A stretch of DNA of 64,000 nucleotides, from assembly GCA_023459215.1 (NCBI GenBank), contig JAEWVF010000079.1:33167-97166 (forward strand), written 5' to 3'. Under the pieces are notes generated by a model that saw only the letters and a list, made by a program, of their open reading frames with translations, did not search any database and was not told where the DNA came from. The first letter of the stretch is position 1. Every line of letters starts with the position of its first letter. This stretch comes from Chloroflexota bacterium (lineage in GTDB: Bacteria > Chloroflexota > Anaerolineae > Anaerolineales > Villigracilaceae). Made by a program: the position numbers and the translations under genes. This document shows, in pieces, positions 47,924 through 55,956 of this stretch.

Positions 47924-49759
47924 ATGCGCCCCGAGACCAACGAAGTGCTCCTGCGCCAAGCTGATGGCTGGCGGCATTATCAAAATCCCCACCAAATTTT
48001 GCAAACCGACCGGCTCGACCAAGCCCTGCCCCTGCTGTGGGAACTCGAAGCGCTGGTTGAACGCAATGGCTGGCACGCTGCCGGATTCCTGTCCTACGAA
48101 GCGGCCCCGGCTTTCGACCCGGCCTTGTGCGTCCACCCCGACCCAAGCGGATTCCCGCTGCTGTGGTTCGGACTGTATCCGCCACCGCACGCCATAGAAC
48201 TCCCACCGCCATCCGCTTCTCCGCTTCAAAATCCGCTCCCCCATCCGCTCCACTGGAAAGCCTCCATCTCGCGCAAGGCCTATAACGCCGGCATCGCCGC
48301 CATCAAAGAACACATTGCCCGCGGCGAAACCTACCAGGTCAACTACACCCTGCGCCTGCGCGCCAAATTCCCGCGCGACCCCTGGGACTTCTTCCTGAAC
48401 CTGGCCCAATCCCAGAACGCCCATGCCGCCTATCTCGACACAGGCCGCTTCGTTATCTGTTCGGCTTCGCCCGAGCTTTTTTTTAGCCTCGACAGAGAAA
48501 CCATTACCGGACGGCCGATGAAAGGCACCGTCAAACGCGGGCGCACCAACGCCGAAGACGCCGCCCAGGCCGCCTGGCTGCAAGCCGACCCCAAAAACCG
48601 GGCCGAAAATTTGATGATTGTCGATATGATTCGCAACGACCTGGGCCGCATCGCCGAAACCGGCAGCGTCCACGTCCCTGCGCTGTTCAGCGCCGAACGC
48701 TACCCGACCCTGTGGCAGATGACCAGCACCGTCCGCGCCCGCACCCGCGCCCCCATCCACGAAATCCTGCGCGCGCTCTTCCCGTGCGCTTCCATCACCG
48801 GCGCGCCCAAAGTCAGCACGATGAAAATCATCCGCGCCCTCGAAAGCACCCCGCGCCGCATCTACACCGGCAGCATCGGGTTCATCGCGCCAGGCCGCCA
48901 GGCTTCTTTTAATGTCGCCATCCGCACCTTGCTGGTCGACCGCCAGACCCAAAGCGCGGAATACGGCGCCGGCGGCGGCATCGTCTGGGATTCGACCGCC
49001 CGCAGCGAATACGACGAGGCCCTGCTCAAAGCCCAAATCCTGACCCGTCCCGCGCCAGCCTTTGACCTGTACACCACCCTGCGCTGGACGCCATCCGAAG
49101 GCTACTTCCTGCGCGAGCGGCATGTTCAGCGGCTGGTTGATTCGGCGCGTTATTTTGGGTTTCATCTGTTACAACCGGCCCGCCCGGATATAAATATCCG
49201 GGCTATCCATACCAAGCCGCCTGAAGGCGACTGGGAAAATCGGGGCGTTTCCGCCCTCGAGGCGTATCTTGACCATCTGGCCGCATCGTTTACCGAACCC
49301 ATGCGCGTGCGGATACTTCTCACCCGCGCCGGGACTCTCTCGCACCAGGCCATGCCCCTGCCCGAGACTCCCGCTACCCCTTCGACAGGCTCAGGGCAGG
49401 CTCTCTTCAAGGCGTCCCTCGCTCCCGCGCCGGTCAACAGCGAGGAGGTTTTCCTCTTTCACAAAACCACCCGGCGTGAGATCTATCCGGCCCCGGCCCC
49501 CGGCGCGGACGTGAGTCTGCTCTACAACCAGCGCGGCGAGTTGACCGAGTTCACAATCGCCAACCTGCTCGCCGAACTGGACGGCGAACTTGTCACCCCG
49601 CCGCTCGACTGCGGACTTTTGCCCGGCACAATGCGCGCCGAACTGCTCGCAAGCGGACAAATCTGCGAACGGATACTGACCCTCGATGACCTGCCGCACT
49701 GCACCCAACTCTGGCTGATCAATGCCGTGCGTGGCCGGGTGAGGGTACAATTGGTCTAA
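47924..49759 (+). CDS. pabB: Aminodeoxychorismate synthase component I / aminodeoxychorismate lyase fusion
   Basis: A 611-residue fusion. Residues 1-375 form the chorismate-binding PabB domain with the conserved SASPELFFSLDRETITGRPMKGT, DMIRNDLGRIAETGSV and ITGAPKVSTMKIIRALE segments (key cores GRPMKGT, MIRNDLGR, GAPK). Residues 376-611 are a PabC-like PLP lyase (LYTTLRW start, YNQRGELTEFTIANLLAE, PPLDCGLLPGTMR). Together they turn chorismate into p-aminobenzoate for folate. The PabC part carries two in-frame inserts: a palindromic stretch around 49182-49203 and the STGSGQA repeat at 49378-49402. No good SD; a -10-like box precedes the ATG. Confidence 0.87.
   Translation: MRPETNEVLLRQADGWRHYQNPHQILQTDRLDQALPLLWELEALVERNGWHAAGFLSYEAAPAFDPALCVHPDPSGFPLLWFGLYPPPHAIELPPPSASPLQNPLPHPLHWKASISRKAYNAGIAAIKEHIARGETYQVNYTLRLRAKFPRDPWDFFLNLAQSQNAHAAYLDTGRFVICSASPELFFSLDRETITGRPMKGTVKRGRTNAEDAAQAAWLQADPKNRAENLMIVDMIRNDLGRIAETGSVHVPALFSAERYPTLWQMTSTVRARTRAPIHEILRALFPCASITGAPKVSTMKIIRALESTPRRIYTGSIGFIAPGRQASFNVAIRTLLVDRQTQSAEYGAGGGIVWDSTARSEYDEALLKAQILTRPAPAFDLYTTLRWTPSEGYFLRERHVQRLVDSARYFGFHLLQPARPDINIRAIHTKPPEGDWENRGVSALEAYLDHLAASFTEPMRVRILLTRAGTLSHQAMPLPETPATPSTGSGQALFKASLAPAPVNSEEVFLFHKTTRREIYPAPAPGADVSLLYNQRGELTEFTIANLLAELDGELVTPPLDCGLLPGTMRAELLASGQICERILTLDDLPHCTQLWLINAVRGRVRVQLV
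49182..49203. repeat. In-frame palindrome within pabBC
   Basis: GCCCGGATAT (49182-49191) and ATATCCGGGC (49194-49203) are perfect inverted arms around AA. It encodes PDINIRA and lies in a stretch of about 30 residues that looks additional to the PabC fold. Confidence 0.65.
49378..49402. repeat. In-frame CCTTCGACAGGCTCAGGGC repeat within pabBC
   Basis: A CCCTTCGACAGGCTCAGGGC stretch with partial dyad symmetry reads TPSTGSGQA in frame. The same DNA motif, with variations, is a widespread intergenic repeat in Chloroflexota, and a related element lies at 52088-52127. Confidence 0.65.
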
Positions 49760-49770
49760 AGGGAAACGCC

Positions 49771-50391
49771 ATGAAACAAAAATACTTTATCGATAGTCAC
49801 AAAGCTGTCACCTTCCTCGCCGTATTGGGGATGATGGCCTGGTTCCAGCAATGGGACAACCCAACCGCCTGGGTTTACCTGGCCCTGCACGGCACCTATG
49901 GCATTTTATGGGTACTCAAAAGCCGCATTTTCCCCGATAAACAATGGGAAGAAGACAAAGGCCTGTTTTACGGCCTGTATATCTGGGCCGGACTGAGCCT
50001 GTACTGGATTGCGCCCTTCATTATTACCTCGCAGGCTGTACAGGCCCCGGCCTGGCTGCTTGGACTGTCGGTCGGCACCTACACGTTTGGCATCTTCCTG
50101 CACTACGCCGCCGACATGCAGAAGCATGTCCAACTCAAGTACAACCCCGGCCACCTGATTGACGACGGGTTGATGGCGCGCGTCCGCAACATCAACTACT
50201 TCGGCGAACTGCTGATTTATCTCGGCTTCGGCATCCTGGCCATGCACTGGATTCCGCTGGCGGTGATTGCGCTCTACCTGGCGATTATCTGGTTCCCCAA
50301 CATGCTCAAAAAGGACAAATCGCTTTCGCGCTATCCCGGTTTTGCCGAGTACAAGCGCAAGTCGAAGTTGTTTTTTCCGTTTTTGTTTTAG
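49771..50391 (+). CDS. Membrane protein, isoprenylcysteine methyltransferase / DUF1295-like
   Basis: A 206-residue protein with about five membrane helices. The C-terminal portion (NPGHLIDDGLMARVRNINYFGELLIYLGFG..., core RNINYFGELL, then RYPGFAEYKRKSKLFFPF) resembles the SAM-binding half of isoprenylcysteine carboxyl methyltransferase-like and steroid 5-alpha-reductase-like proteins. Substrate unknown. It starts 11 bp after pabBC, so may share its transcript. Confidence 0.72.
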   Translation: MKQKYFIDSHKAVTFLAVLGMMAWFQQWDNPTAWVYLALHGTYGILWVLKSRIFPDKQWEEDKGLFYGLYIWAGLSLYWIAPFIITSQAVQAPAWLLGLSVGTYTFGIFLHYAADMQKHVQLKYNPGHLIDDGLMARVRNINYFGELLIYLGFGILAMHWIPLAVIALYLAIIWFPNMLKKDKSLSRYPGFAEYKRKSKLFFPFLF

Positions 50392-50614
50392 AATCTTGAG
50401 CGTAGAATTCCAATTCTGCAAAAAACAAATGCGCAAGGCCTTAAAAATCAAAATCTGGACGCGGATTACACAGAAAACACGGATTTACACGGAAAAATTA
50501 AGAAAAATCCGTGAAATTCCGTGTAATCCGTGTTTTCCGTGTTCAAAAGGTTTTGCTCTTCATTGAACAGCAAACTCAAGTTAGAATCCATTCATCCCAA
50601 AAAAAGGACTCCAC
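50392..50614. other. Intergenic region with a palindromic repeat
   Basis: A 223-bp gap before the leucyl aminopeptidase gene. Most of it is the repeat at 50463-50542; the flanks show no ORF or clear promoter. Confidence 0.5.
50463..50542. repeat. Palindromic ACACGGATT-type intergenic repeat
   Basis: Left part 50463-50492 contains ACACAGAAAACACGGATTT; the right part 50519-50542 contains its near inverse (CCGTGTAATCCGTGTTTTCC). The two arms could form a long hairpin around an A-rich loop. Confidence 0.7.
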
Positions 50615-52012
50615 ATGCCCCTTTCCCTGACACTTGCCCCACAAACCGGCTTTGCCGGCCTGATCGTCGTCCCGACCGCTGCGCCTGAAACGGTCAGCCT
50701 TGAAACCGCCGGCAAAGAAACCGGCGACATCCGCCTGCTGAACGGCAAAGCGGTGCTCTCGCTCGGGCCGCAGGCCAAAATCAACGCCGAGATGATTCGG
50801 CGCGCAGGCGGGATGCTGGCCAAATGGCTGGCCAAACACGAAATCCCCAGCGCCGGGCTGGAACTGGCTCCGCTGTTCGGCGTTGGCCTGGCTCCCGAAG
50901 CCGCCCTGGGCGCCCTGGTCGAAGGGCTTTTGCTCGGCAATTTCAAATTTACTGCCTATAAATCAGAGAAAAAATCCGTAGAAACCAGCCTGAGCCTGCT
51001 GACCGATGGCGAGACATCCGCACTGCAAAAAGCGCTCGAAAAGGCAACCATCATCAGCGAAGCCACCAACCTGGCCCGCGAGTGGTCGCACGAACCGGCC
51101 AACGTCATCAACCCGGTTACGCTGGTCGAACGCGTCCAGAAACTCGCCGCCGAAGTCGGGCTGAAATGCACCGTGCTCGACGATAAACAACTCGAAGCGA
51201 TGGGCGCGGGCGCAATCGTCGCGGTGGGCAAGGCCTCGGCCACCCCCAGCCGCCTGATCATCCTCGAACACGCCGGGAGCAGCGCCGAAAAACCGGTCGC
51301 GCTGGTCGGCAAGGCGATTACCTTCGACACCGGCGGCTACTCGCTCAAACCGGTCGACGGCATCGTCGGCATGAAATACGACAAAAGCGGCGGGATGGCC
51401 GTCATCGCCACGCTGATGGCCGCCGCCCGGCTCGGACTCAAAACCCCGGTCGTAGGCGTGATTGCCGCTGCCGAGAACATGATCTCGGGCCACGGCTACC
51501 GCCCCGACGATATCCTGACCGCCCTGAACGGCAAGACCATCGAAATCATCAGCACCGACGCCGAAGGCCGCCTGGTGCTGGCCGACGCCCTGACCTACAC
51601 CGAGCGCACCTTCCAACCGCGCGCGATGGTCGATATCGCCACCCTGACCGGGGCGGTCATCATCGCCCTCGGTTCGGTGCGCGCCGGGGTCTTGAGCACC
51701 AACGATGGGCTGGCCCAGGCCCTGATCCAGTCTGGCGAGCGCACCTTCGAACGCCTGTGGCAGCTCCCGCTCGACGAGGAATACTTCGAACTGATCAAGG
51801 GTGACGACAGCGACATGAAAAACTCCGGCGGACGCAAGGCCGGGACGATTGTCGGCGGCACCTTCCTGAAACAGTTTGTGACCGAGGCCACTCCCTGGGC
51901 GCACATCGACATTGCCGGGGTGATGGGCGCGGAAAAAGAACTGCCCTACTGCCCGAAGGGCGGCATGGGCTTTGGCGTAAGATTGTTTATCGATTATTTG
52001 GAAAATCTGTAG
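50615..52012 (+). CDS. pepA: Leucyl aminopeptidase (M17 family)
   Basis: A 465-residue zinc aminopeptidase that removes N-terminal residues from peptides. The catalytic C-terminal half has VGKAITFDTGGYSLKP and MKYDKSGG (metal and catalytic Lys region), and the family signature STDAEGRLVLADAL near 312-325, followed by LTGAVIIALG. The first residue of NTDAEGRL is Ser here. The N-terminal domain is typical of the macro-like domain of M17. Cytoplasmic hexamer expected. SD AAAAAAGG lies before ATG 50615. Confidence 0.93.
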   Translation: MPLSLTLAPQTGFAGLIVVPTAAPETVSLETAGKETGDIRLLNGKAVLSLGPQAKINAEMIRRAGGMLAKWLAKHEIPSAGLELAPLFGVGLAPEAALGALVEGLLLGNFKFTAYKSEKKSVETSLSLLTDGETSALQKALEKATIISEATNLAREWSHEPANVINPVTLVERVQKLAAEVGLKCTVLDDKQLEAMGAGAIVAVGKASATPSRLIILEHAGSSAEKPVALVGKAITFDTGGYSLKPVDGIVGMKYDKSGGMAVIATLMAAARLGLKTPVVGVIAAAENMISGHGYRPDDILTALNGKTIEIISTDAEGRLVLADALTYTERTFQPRAMVDIATLTGAVIIALGSVRAGVLSTNDGLAQALIQSGERTFERLWQLPLDEEYFELIKGDDSDMKNSGGRKAGTIVGGTFLKQFVTEATPWAHIDIAGVMGAEKELPYCPKGGMGFGVRLFIDYLENL

Positions 52013-52056
52013 AAGCACTGTCACAAAGTCCTGCCTGCGCCGTGCGCAAGCACAGG

Positions 52057-52158
52057 TGAGCGGAGGTTTCGCGCTGTTTGCGAAGCCGTAGTCGAAGGGC
52101 ATTATCCATCAATAGTCCTTCGACTACAGCCCTTCGTTGCACTCAGGGCCTCCGCTCA
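52057..52158. repeat. Nested inverted repeat with CCTTCGACTAC
   Basis: The outer arms TGAGCGGAGG (52057-52066) and CCTCCGCTCA (52149-52158) enclose inner arms GTAGTCGAAGG (52088-52098) and CCTTCGACTAC (52117-52127). It is the intergenic relative of the in-frame element at 49378. Confidence 0.7.
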
Positions 52159-52179
52159 GGACATTGGCAAGGAGTTTTC

Positions 52180-52467
52180 ATGACCGCATACGTTATCGTT
52201 GATATCGAAGTAACCGACCCGGCTGGCTACGAGGAATACAAAAAACTGGCCCCCGCTCCCACCGCCCTGTATGGCGGACGCTACATTGCCCGCGGCGGCA
52301 AAACCGAAACGCTCGAAGGCGATTGGAGTCCCTCGCGGCTGGTGATTATCGAATTCCCATCGGTTGAGCAGGCCAAAGCCTGGCTGAACTCGTCCGAATA
52401 CGGCCCGGCGCGCGCCATGCGCCACCAATACGCCAAAAGCAGGATGGTTGTGATCGAGGGAGCCTGA
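52180..52467 (+). CDS. DUF1330 domain-containing protein
   Basis: A 95-residue dimeric alpha/beta-barrel-type protein starting MTAYVIVDIEVTDPAGYEEY; ATG 52180 has AAGGAG 6 nt upstream. The GGRYIARGG and VIIEFPSVEQAKAWLNS motifs are the DUF1330 signature. Function unknown; some members resemble small monooxygenases. The following gene begins 3 bp later. Confidence 0.88.
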   Translation: MTAYVIVDIEVTDPAGYEEYKKLAPAPTALYGGRYIARGGKTETLEGDWSPSRLVIIEFPSVEQAKAWLNSSEYGPARAMRHQYAKSRMVVIEGA

Positions 52468-52470
52468 TCC

Positions 52471-53253
52471 ATGCCCGAAAAACCGCTCGCGCGCGGACGC
52501 ACCGCCGAAGTGTATGCCTGGGAAACGGGCAAAATCGCCAAGGTGTATTTTCCCGGCTTCAGCGCCGAAGATGCCGCCTACGAGGCAAAAATCGCAGCGG
52601 CGGTGCAGGCCTCGGGTGTAGCCTGCCCTCGTTTTTATGAACAGGTCGAATTCGAGGGGCGTCCCGGTTTGATCTACGAGCGGGTCGACGGCGTCCCGAT
52701 GGCGGAACTGGTCTTCAAAGGCCCGTGGCGCGTCCCGTCCCTGGCAAAACGGATGGCAAACCTGCATCGCGCGATGCACCAGCCAAAAATCGAGGCCGAC
52801 CTGCCCCGGCAGCGCGAGAAGTACACCCGGCGCATCGAAACCTCGAACATCCTGCCAGCCAGTCTGAAAACGCGCCTGCTGGAGACTTACGCAAAAATCC
52901 CGGATGAAAGCCGCCTGTGTCATGGCGATTTTCATCCGGGAAATATTTTGTCAGCCGGGACTCAAGACCTGGCGATTGACTGGATCGATGTTTCGCTCGG
53001 CCACCCGCTGGCGGACGTGGCCCGCAGCTCGATTTTGCTGCTCGGCACAGCCGCGACGGTGCCGATTCTGCCCGTGCGCTGGCTGGTGAACTGGTTCCAC
53101 AACCAGTACCTGCGCGCCTATTTTGCCGATGGCGGCGACCAGGCCGTTTACCGCGCCTTGCTGCCGATTGTGGCGGCGGCGCGCCTGGCCGAGGGCATCC
53201 CCGAATTGCAGGGCTGGCTGCTCAGGCAGGCCGAAGCCGTTTACCAGGCGTAG
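52471..53253 (+). CDS. Aminoglycoside phosphotransferase (APH)-family kinase-like protein
   Basis: A 260-residue protein with a protein-kinase-like/APH fold. The N-lobe GRTAEVYAWETGKIAKVYF, the catalytic loop LCHGDFHPGNIL near residue 150, and the metal motif IDWIDVSLGHPLADVARS near 169 are present. It probably phosphorylates a small metabolite; antibiotic resistance is not implied. Its last 13 bp overlap the convergent aldo/keto reductase gene. It follows the DUF1330 gene by 3 bp. Confidence 0.82.
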   Translation: MPEKPLARGRTAEVYAWETGKIAKVYFPGFSAEDAAYEAKIAAAVQASGVACPRFYEQVEFEGRPGLIYERVDGVPMAELVFKGPWRVPSLAKRMANLHRAMHQPKIEADLPRQREKYTRRIETSNILPASLKTRLLETYAKIPDESRLCHGDFHPGNILSAGTQDLAIDWIDVSLGHPLADVARSSILLLGTAATVPILPVRWLVNWFHNQYLRAYFADGGDQAVYRALLPIVAAARLAEGIPELQGWLLRQAEAVYQA

Positions 53254-54212
53254 GCTTCGGGCGCTTCGCCGCCAGGGCCAGGGAAGATTTCGTCCAGTTT
53301 CTTGAGCGCGTCTTCACTGAATTGGATTTCGAGCGCGCGCAGCGAACCGGTCAGTTGCTCGTCGGTGCGCGGGCCGATGATGGGGGCGGTCACGACCGGG
53401 TTCTTCAGCAGCCAGGCCAGGGCCACATCGGCAGGATTTTCGCCCATTTCTTTGCAGAACTGTTCCCAGGCTTCGAGCTTGGGACGATTTTTATCGATTT
53501 CCTTTTGTGTGTTTTCAGATGCGCGGCGGCCTTTTTCGATTTTGGCCAACACGCCGCCCAGCAAACCGCCCGCCAGCGGACTCCAGGGAATCAGACCCAG
53601 GCCGTATTCCTTGCAGGCTGGCACGACTTCCAGTTCGACAGTGCGCGCGTTCAGGTTGTAGAGCGATTGTTCGCTGACCAGGCCCATAAAATTGCGCGCT
53701 TTGGCTTTTTCCTGCGCCTGGGCAATGTGCCAACCGGCAAAGTTCGACGAGCCGACATAGATGACCTTGCCCTGCTGGACGAGCACTTCCATCGCCTGCC
53801 AGATTTCTTCCCAGGGGGTCAGCCGGTCGATGTGGTGGAACTGGTACAGGTCGATGTACTCGGTCTGCATCCGTTTGAGCGAACCTTCGACCGCCTCGCG
53901 GATGTGGCGGGCCGACAGGCGGCTCTGGTTGGGCCACTCACCCATGCGCCCAAAAACTTTGGTGGCGATGACGGTCTTTTCGCGCCGTCCGCCGCCCTGG
54001 GCAAACCAGCGCCCGATGATGTTTTCGGTGATGCCCTCGCCAATCTTCCAGCCGTAAACGTTGGCCGTATCGAAGAAGTTGATGCCCAACTCGAGGGCTT
54101 TGTCCATGATGGCGAACGATTCTTTTTCCTCGGTGTGCGGGCCGAAGTTCATCGTCCCCAGGCACAGACGCGATACTTTCAGGCCGGTGCGGCCCAGTTG
54201 CGTGAATTCCAT
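53241..54212 (-). CDS. Aldo/keto reductase
   Basis: A 323-residue NADP-dependent reductase. ATG 54212 (MEFTQLGRTGLKVSRLCLGTM) follows CAGGAGG and fits the family start; the longer frame enters a repeat-rich region. Family motifs: GINFFDTANVYG near 50, Lys in TKVFG, YQFHHIDRLTPW-type segment, VSEQSLYNL and NPVVTAPIIGPRTDEQL. Substrate unknown. Convergent with, and overlapping, the APH-like gene by 13 bp. Confidence 0.9.
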   Translation of the reverse strand: MEFTQLGRTGLKVSRLCLGTMNFGPHTEEKESFAIMDKALELGINFFDTANVYGWKIGEGITENIIGRWFAQGGGRREKTVIATKVFGRMGEWPNQSRLSARHIREAVEGSLKRMQTEYIDLYQFHHIDRLTPWEEIWQAMEVLVQQGKVIYVGSSNFAGWHIAQAQEKAKARNFMGLVSEQSLYNLNARTVELEVVPACKEYGLGLIPWSPLAGGLLGGVLAKIEKGRRASENTQKEIDKNRPKLEAWEQFCKEMGENPADVALAWLLKNPVVTAPIIGPRTDEQLTGSLRALEIQFSEDALKKLDEIFPGPGGEAPEAYAW

Positions 54213-54299
54213 GACAGCCTCCTGTTGAATGATATTTTTATGGTAACACAAAACGATTGCAGCAAACCAGCAACCCGATGGTAAGATTAAGTAGCAACT

Positions 54300-54345
54300 A
54301 TTCTTCATTCTGCACTCTGCATTCTTCATTCTTCATTCTTCATTC
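54300..54345. repeat. Tandem ATTCTTC-type short repeat
   Basis: About six imperfect 7-bp units (ATTCTTC, with one TGCACTC variant) run just up to a TAAATT box at 54346-54351. The repeat lies directly before the gene at 54357. Confidence 0.7.
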
Positions 54346-54356
54346 TAAATTACATC

Positions 54357-54929
54357 ATGCTCTCTCCCACCTGCCTTGTCCTGGTCTGCTTCCTGCCCCA
54401 GCCGCGCGATATGGAAATTGCCCGGCTGCTGGGCTGGTACCGCATCCCGCTTAAATCTGCGCCCAAAGTTGTCAGCGTGGATTACCTGGCCTTTTACCAG
54501 CCGGCCAGCTTCGGGGAGCGCGGCGCGCGCATCGAGTACATCGCGCCCCTGCGCGGGCACGAACTGACCACCCGCGCCGAACTGCTGCGCGACGAGGCCG
54601 ACCATCCCCGCGCGCGCGAGGAATATTTCAAATTGCAGATTGGCGCGCTGGAGAAGCTCAAAAATCCCATCCTGGCTGAGAAATGGCGAAGGGTGACTTT
54701 TTTCTACTCGACCGGCGAATACCTTTTGCAGGCCCGCACCCTGGCCGATCTGATTGTCCGCGACGACGAGCGCGCCCTGCTCTGGAAATCGCTGCGCGAA
54801 CGCGCCCAAGCGGCCCAATACCGCACGTCCGCCGACCTGCCCGAAGCGGACTTGCCGCCCGAGGTTTTGCTGGCCCTGCTCGGCATCAAAGACCTGCAGG
54901 GTGGCTACACCCCGGCCCCCGGAGAATAA
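54357..54929 (+). CDS. Hypothetical protein
   Basis: A 190-residue, soluble, charged protein starting MLSPTCLVLVCFLPQPRDMEIA. It has no domain I recognise. A beta-type start, LLGWYRIPLKSAPKVVSVDYLAFYQP and TTRAELLRDEADHPRA segments suggest a mixed fold; the last third is helical. It overlaps nothing and is followed after 1 bp by a DUF2270-type membrane protein, so the two may act together. A TAAATT box ends 5 bp before the ATG, with no SD. Confidence 0.6.
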   Translation: MLSPTCLVLVCFLPQPRDMEIARLLGWYRIPLKSAPKVVSVDYLAFYQPASFGERGARIEYIAPLRGHELTTRAELLRDEADHPRAREEYFKLQIGALEKLKNPILAEKWRRVTFFYSTGEYLLQARTLADLIVRDDERALLWKSLRERAQAAQYRTSADLPEADLPPEVLLALLGIKDLQGGYTPAPGE

Positions 54930-54930
54930 C

Positions 54931-55956
54931 TTGGACGAAAAGACCCAGCCCAACGAACCCGTCTGGACCTATCGCGGCTACCAGCTCAAATCGAGCGAAT
55001 TCACCACCGCCATGGTGCATCTCTTCCGCGCCGAGATCCAGCGCGCCAATGTCTGGCGGCAGCGGCTCGATACCACCACCAACTGGGCAGTCGTGACCAC
55101 CGGCGCAGCCATCTCCTTTGCTTTTACCCAGGCCCAGGGCAGTCACGTGGTCATCCTGCTCAACATCCTGCTGGTGACCATCTTCCTGATTATGGAAGCG
55201 CGCCGCTACCGCTACTATGAATTGTGGGCCTCGCGCGTGCGCCTGATGGAAACCGACTTCTACGCCGCCATGCTTGTGCCGCCCTTCCACCCCTCGCCCG
55301 ACTGGGCCGAGAGCCTGGCCGAAAGCCTGCTGACCCCGCACTTCCCGATTTCGATCTGGGAGGCAACCGGCCGCCGCCTGCGCCGCAACTACCTGTGGAT
55401 TTACACCATCGTCGGCATGGCCTGGCTGGCCAACCTGTGGCTAATGCCCACCCCGGTCAACGATCTGGGCCACTTCATCGAACGGGCAGCCATCGGCGGT
55501 CTGGCCGGGCAAATCGTGCTCGGACTGGTGGCCATCTACCTCTCGGCGCTCGGTATCCTGGCCGCCCTGACCCTCAACCTGCGCCAGGCCAGCGGCGAAG
55601 TCCTGCCGCGCTTCAACGTCCCGGAGGTTGGGTTGGGCAAAATGGAAGGCCTGCGGGCCTGGTTCCGCCCCTCGGCCCGCCGCCAGCAATTGTTGACCTT
55701 CATCATCACCAACCACCCCGAGACCGTTTCGGCAGCCATCCTGACCGATATGCGCCGCGGCGCGACCATCGTTGATGGTAAAGGCGCTTACACCGGCAAA
55801 CCCCACAGCGTGTTGATGGTCGCCCTGACTGCCACCGAGATCGCCCAATTGAAAGCCCTGGTGGCCGGGGCCGACCCGCAAGCCTTTGTCATCGTCTCAC
55901 CGGCCCAATCCGTGTACGGCGGTGGATTCACCCCGCTCAAGGAGGAGAAAAAATGA
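54931..55956 (+). CDS. DUF2270 membrane protein with C-terminal DUF2179-like domain
   Basis: A 341-residue protein. TTG 54931 is chosen as start: GGAG lies 6 nt before, and the first residues DEKTQPNEPVWTYRGYQL fit a cytoplasmic N-terminus; no ATG is suitably placed. Four membrane helices (about 50-90, 155-175, 185-225) with EIQRANVWRQRLDTTTNWAV (core RANVWRQRLDTTTNW) match DUF2270. The last 90 residues (TNHPETVSAAILTDMRRGATIVDGKGAYTGK pattern) form the DUF2179/YitT-like soluble domain. Function unknown. It overlaps the dihydropyrimidinase gene by 4 bp. Confidence 0.75.
   Translation: MDEKTQPNEPVWTYRGYQLKSSEFTTAMVHLFRAEIQRANVWRQRLDTTTNWAVVTTGAAISFAFTQAQGSHVVILLNILLVTIFLIMEARRYRYYELWASRVRLMETDFYAAMLVPPFHPSPDWAESLAESLLTPHFPISIWEATGRRLRRNYLWIYTIVGMAWLANLWLMPTPVNDLGHFIERAAIGGLAGQIVLGLVAIYLSALGILAALTLNLRQASGEVLPRFNVPEVGLGKMEGLRAWFRPSARRQQLLTFIITNHPETVSAAILTDMRRGATIVDGKGAYTGKPHSVLMVALTATEIAQLKALVAGADPQAFVIVSPAQSVYGGGFTPLKEEKK

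Noticed and set aside
47798..49165. Open frame of 455 codons on the minus strand
   Set aside because: It lies antisense to the well-supported pabBC gene, has no recognisable motif, and comes from the high GC codon bias of pabBC.
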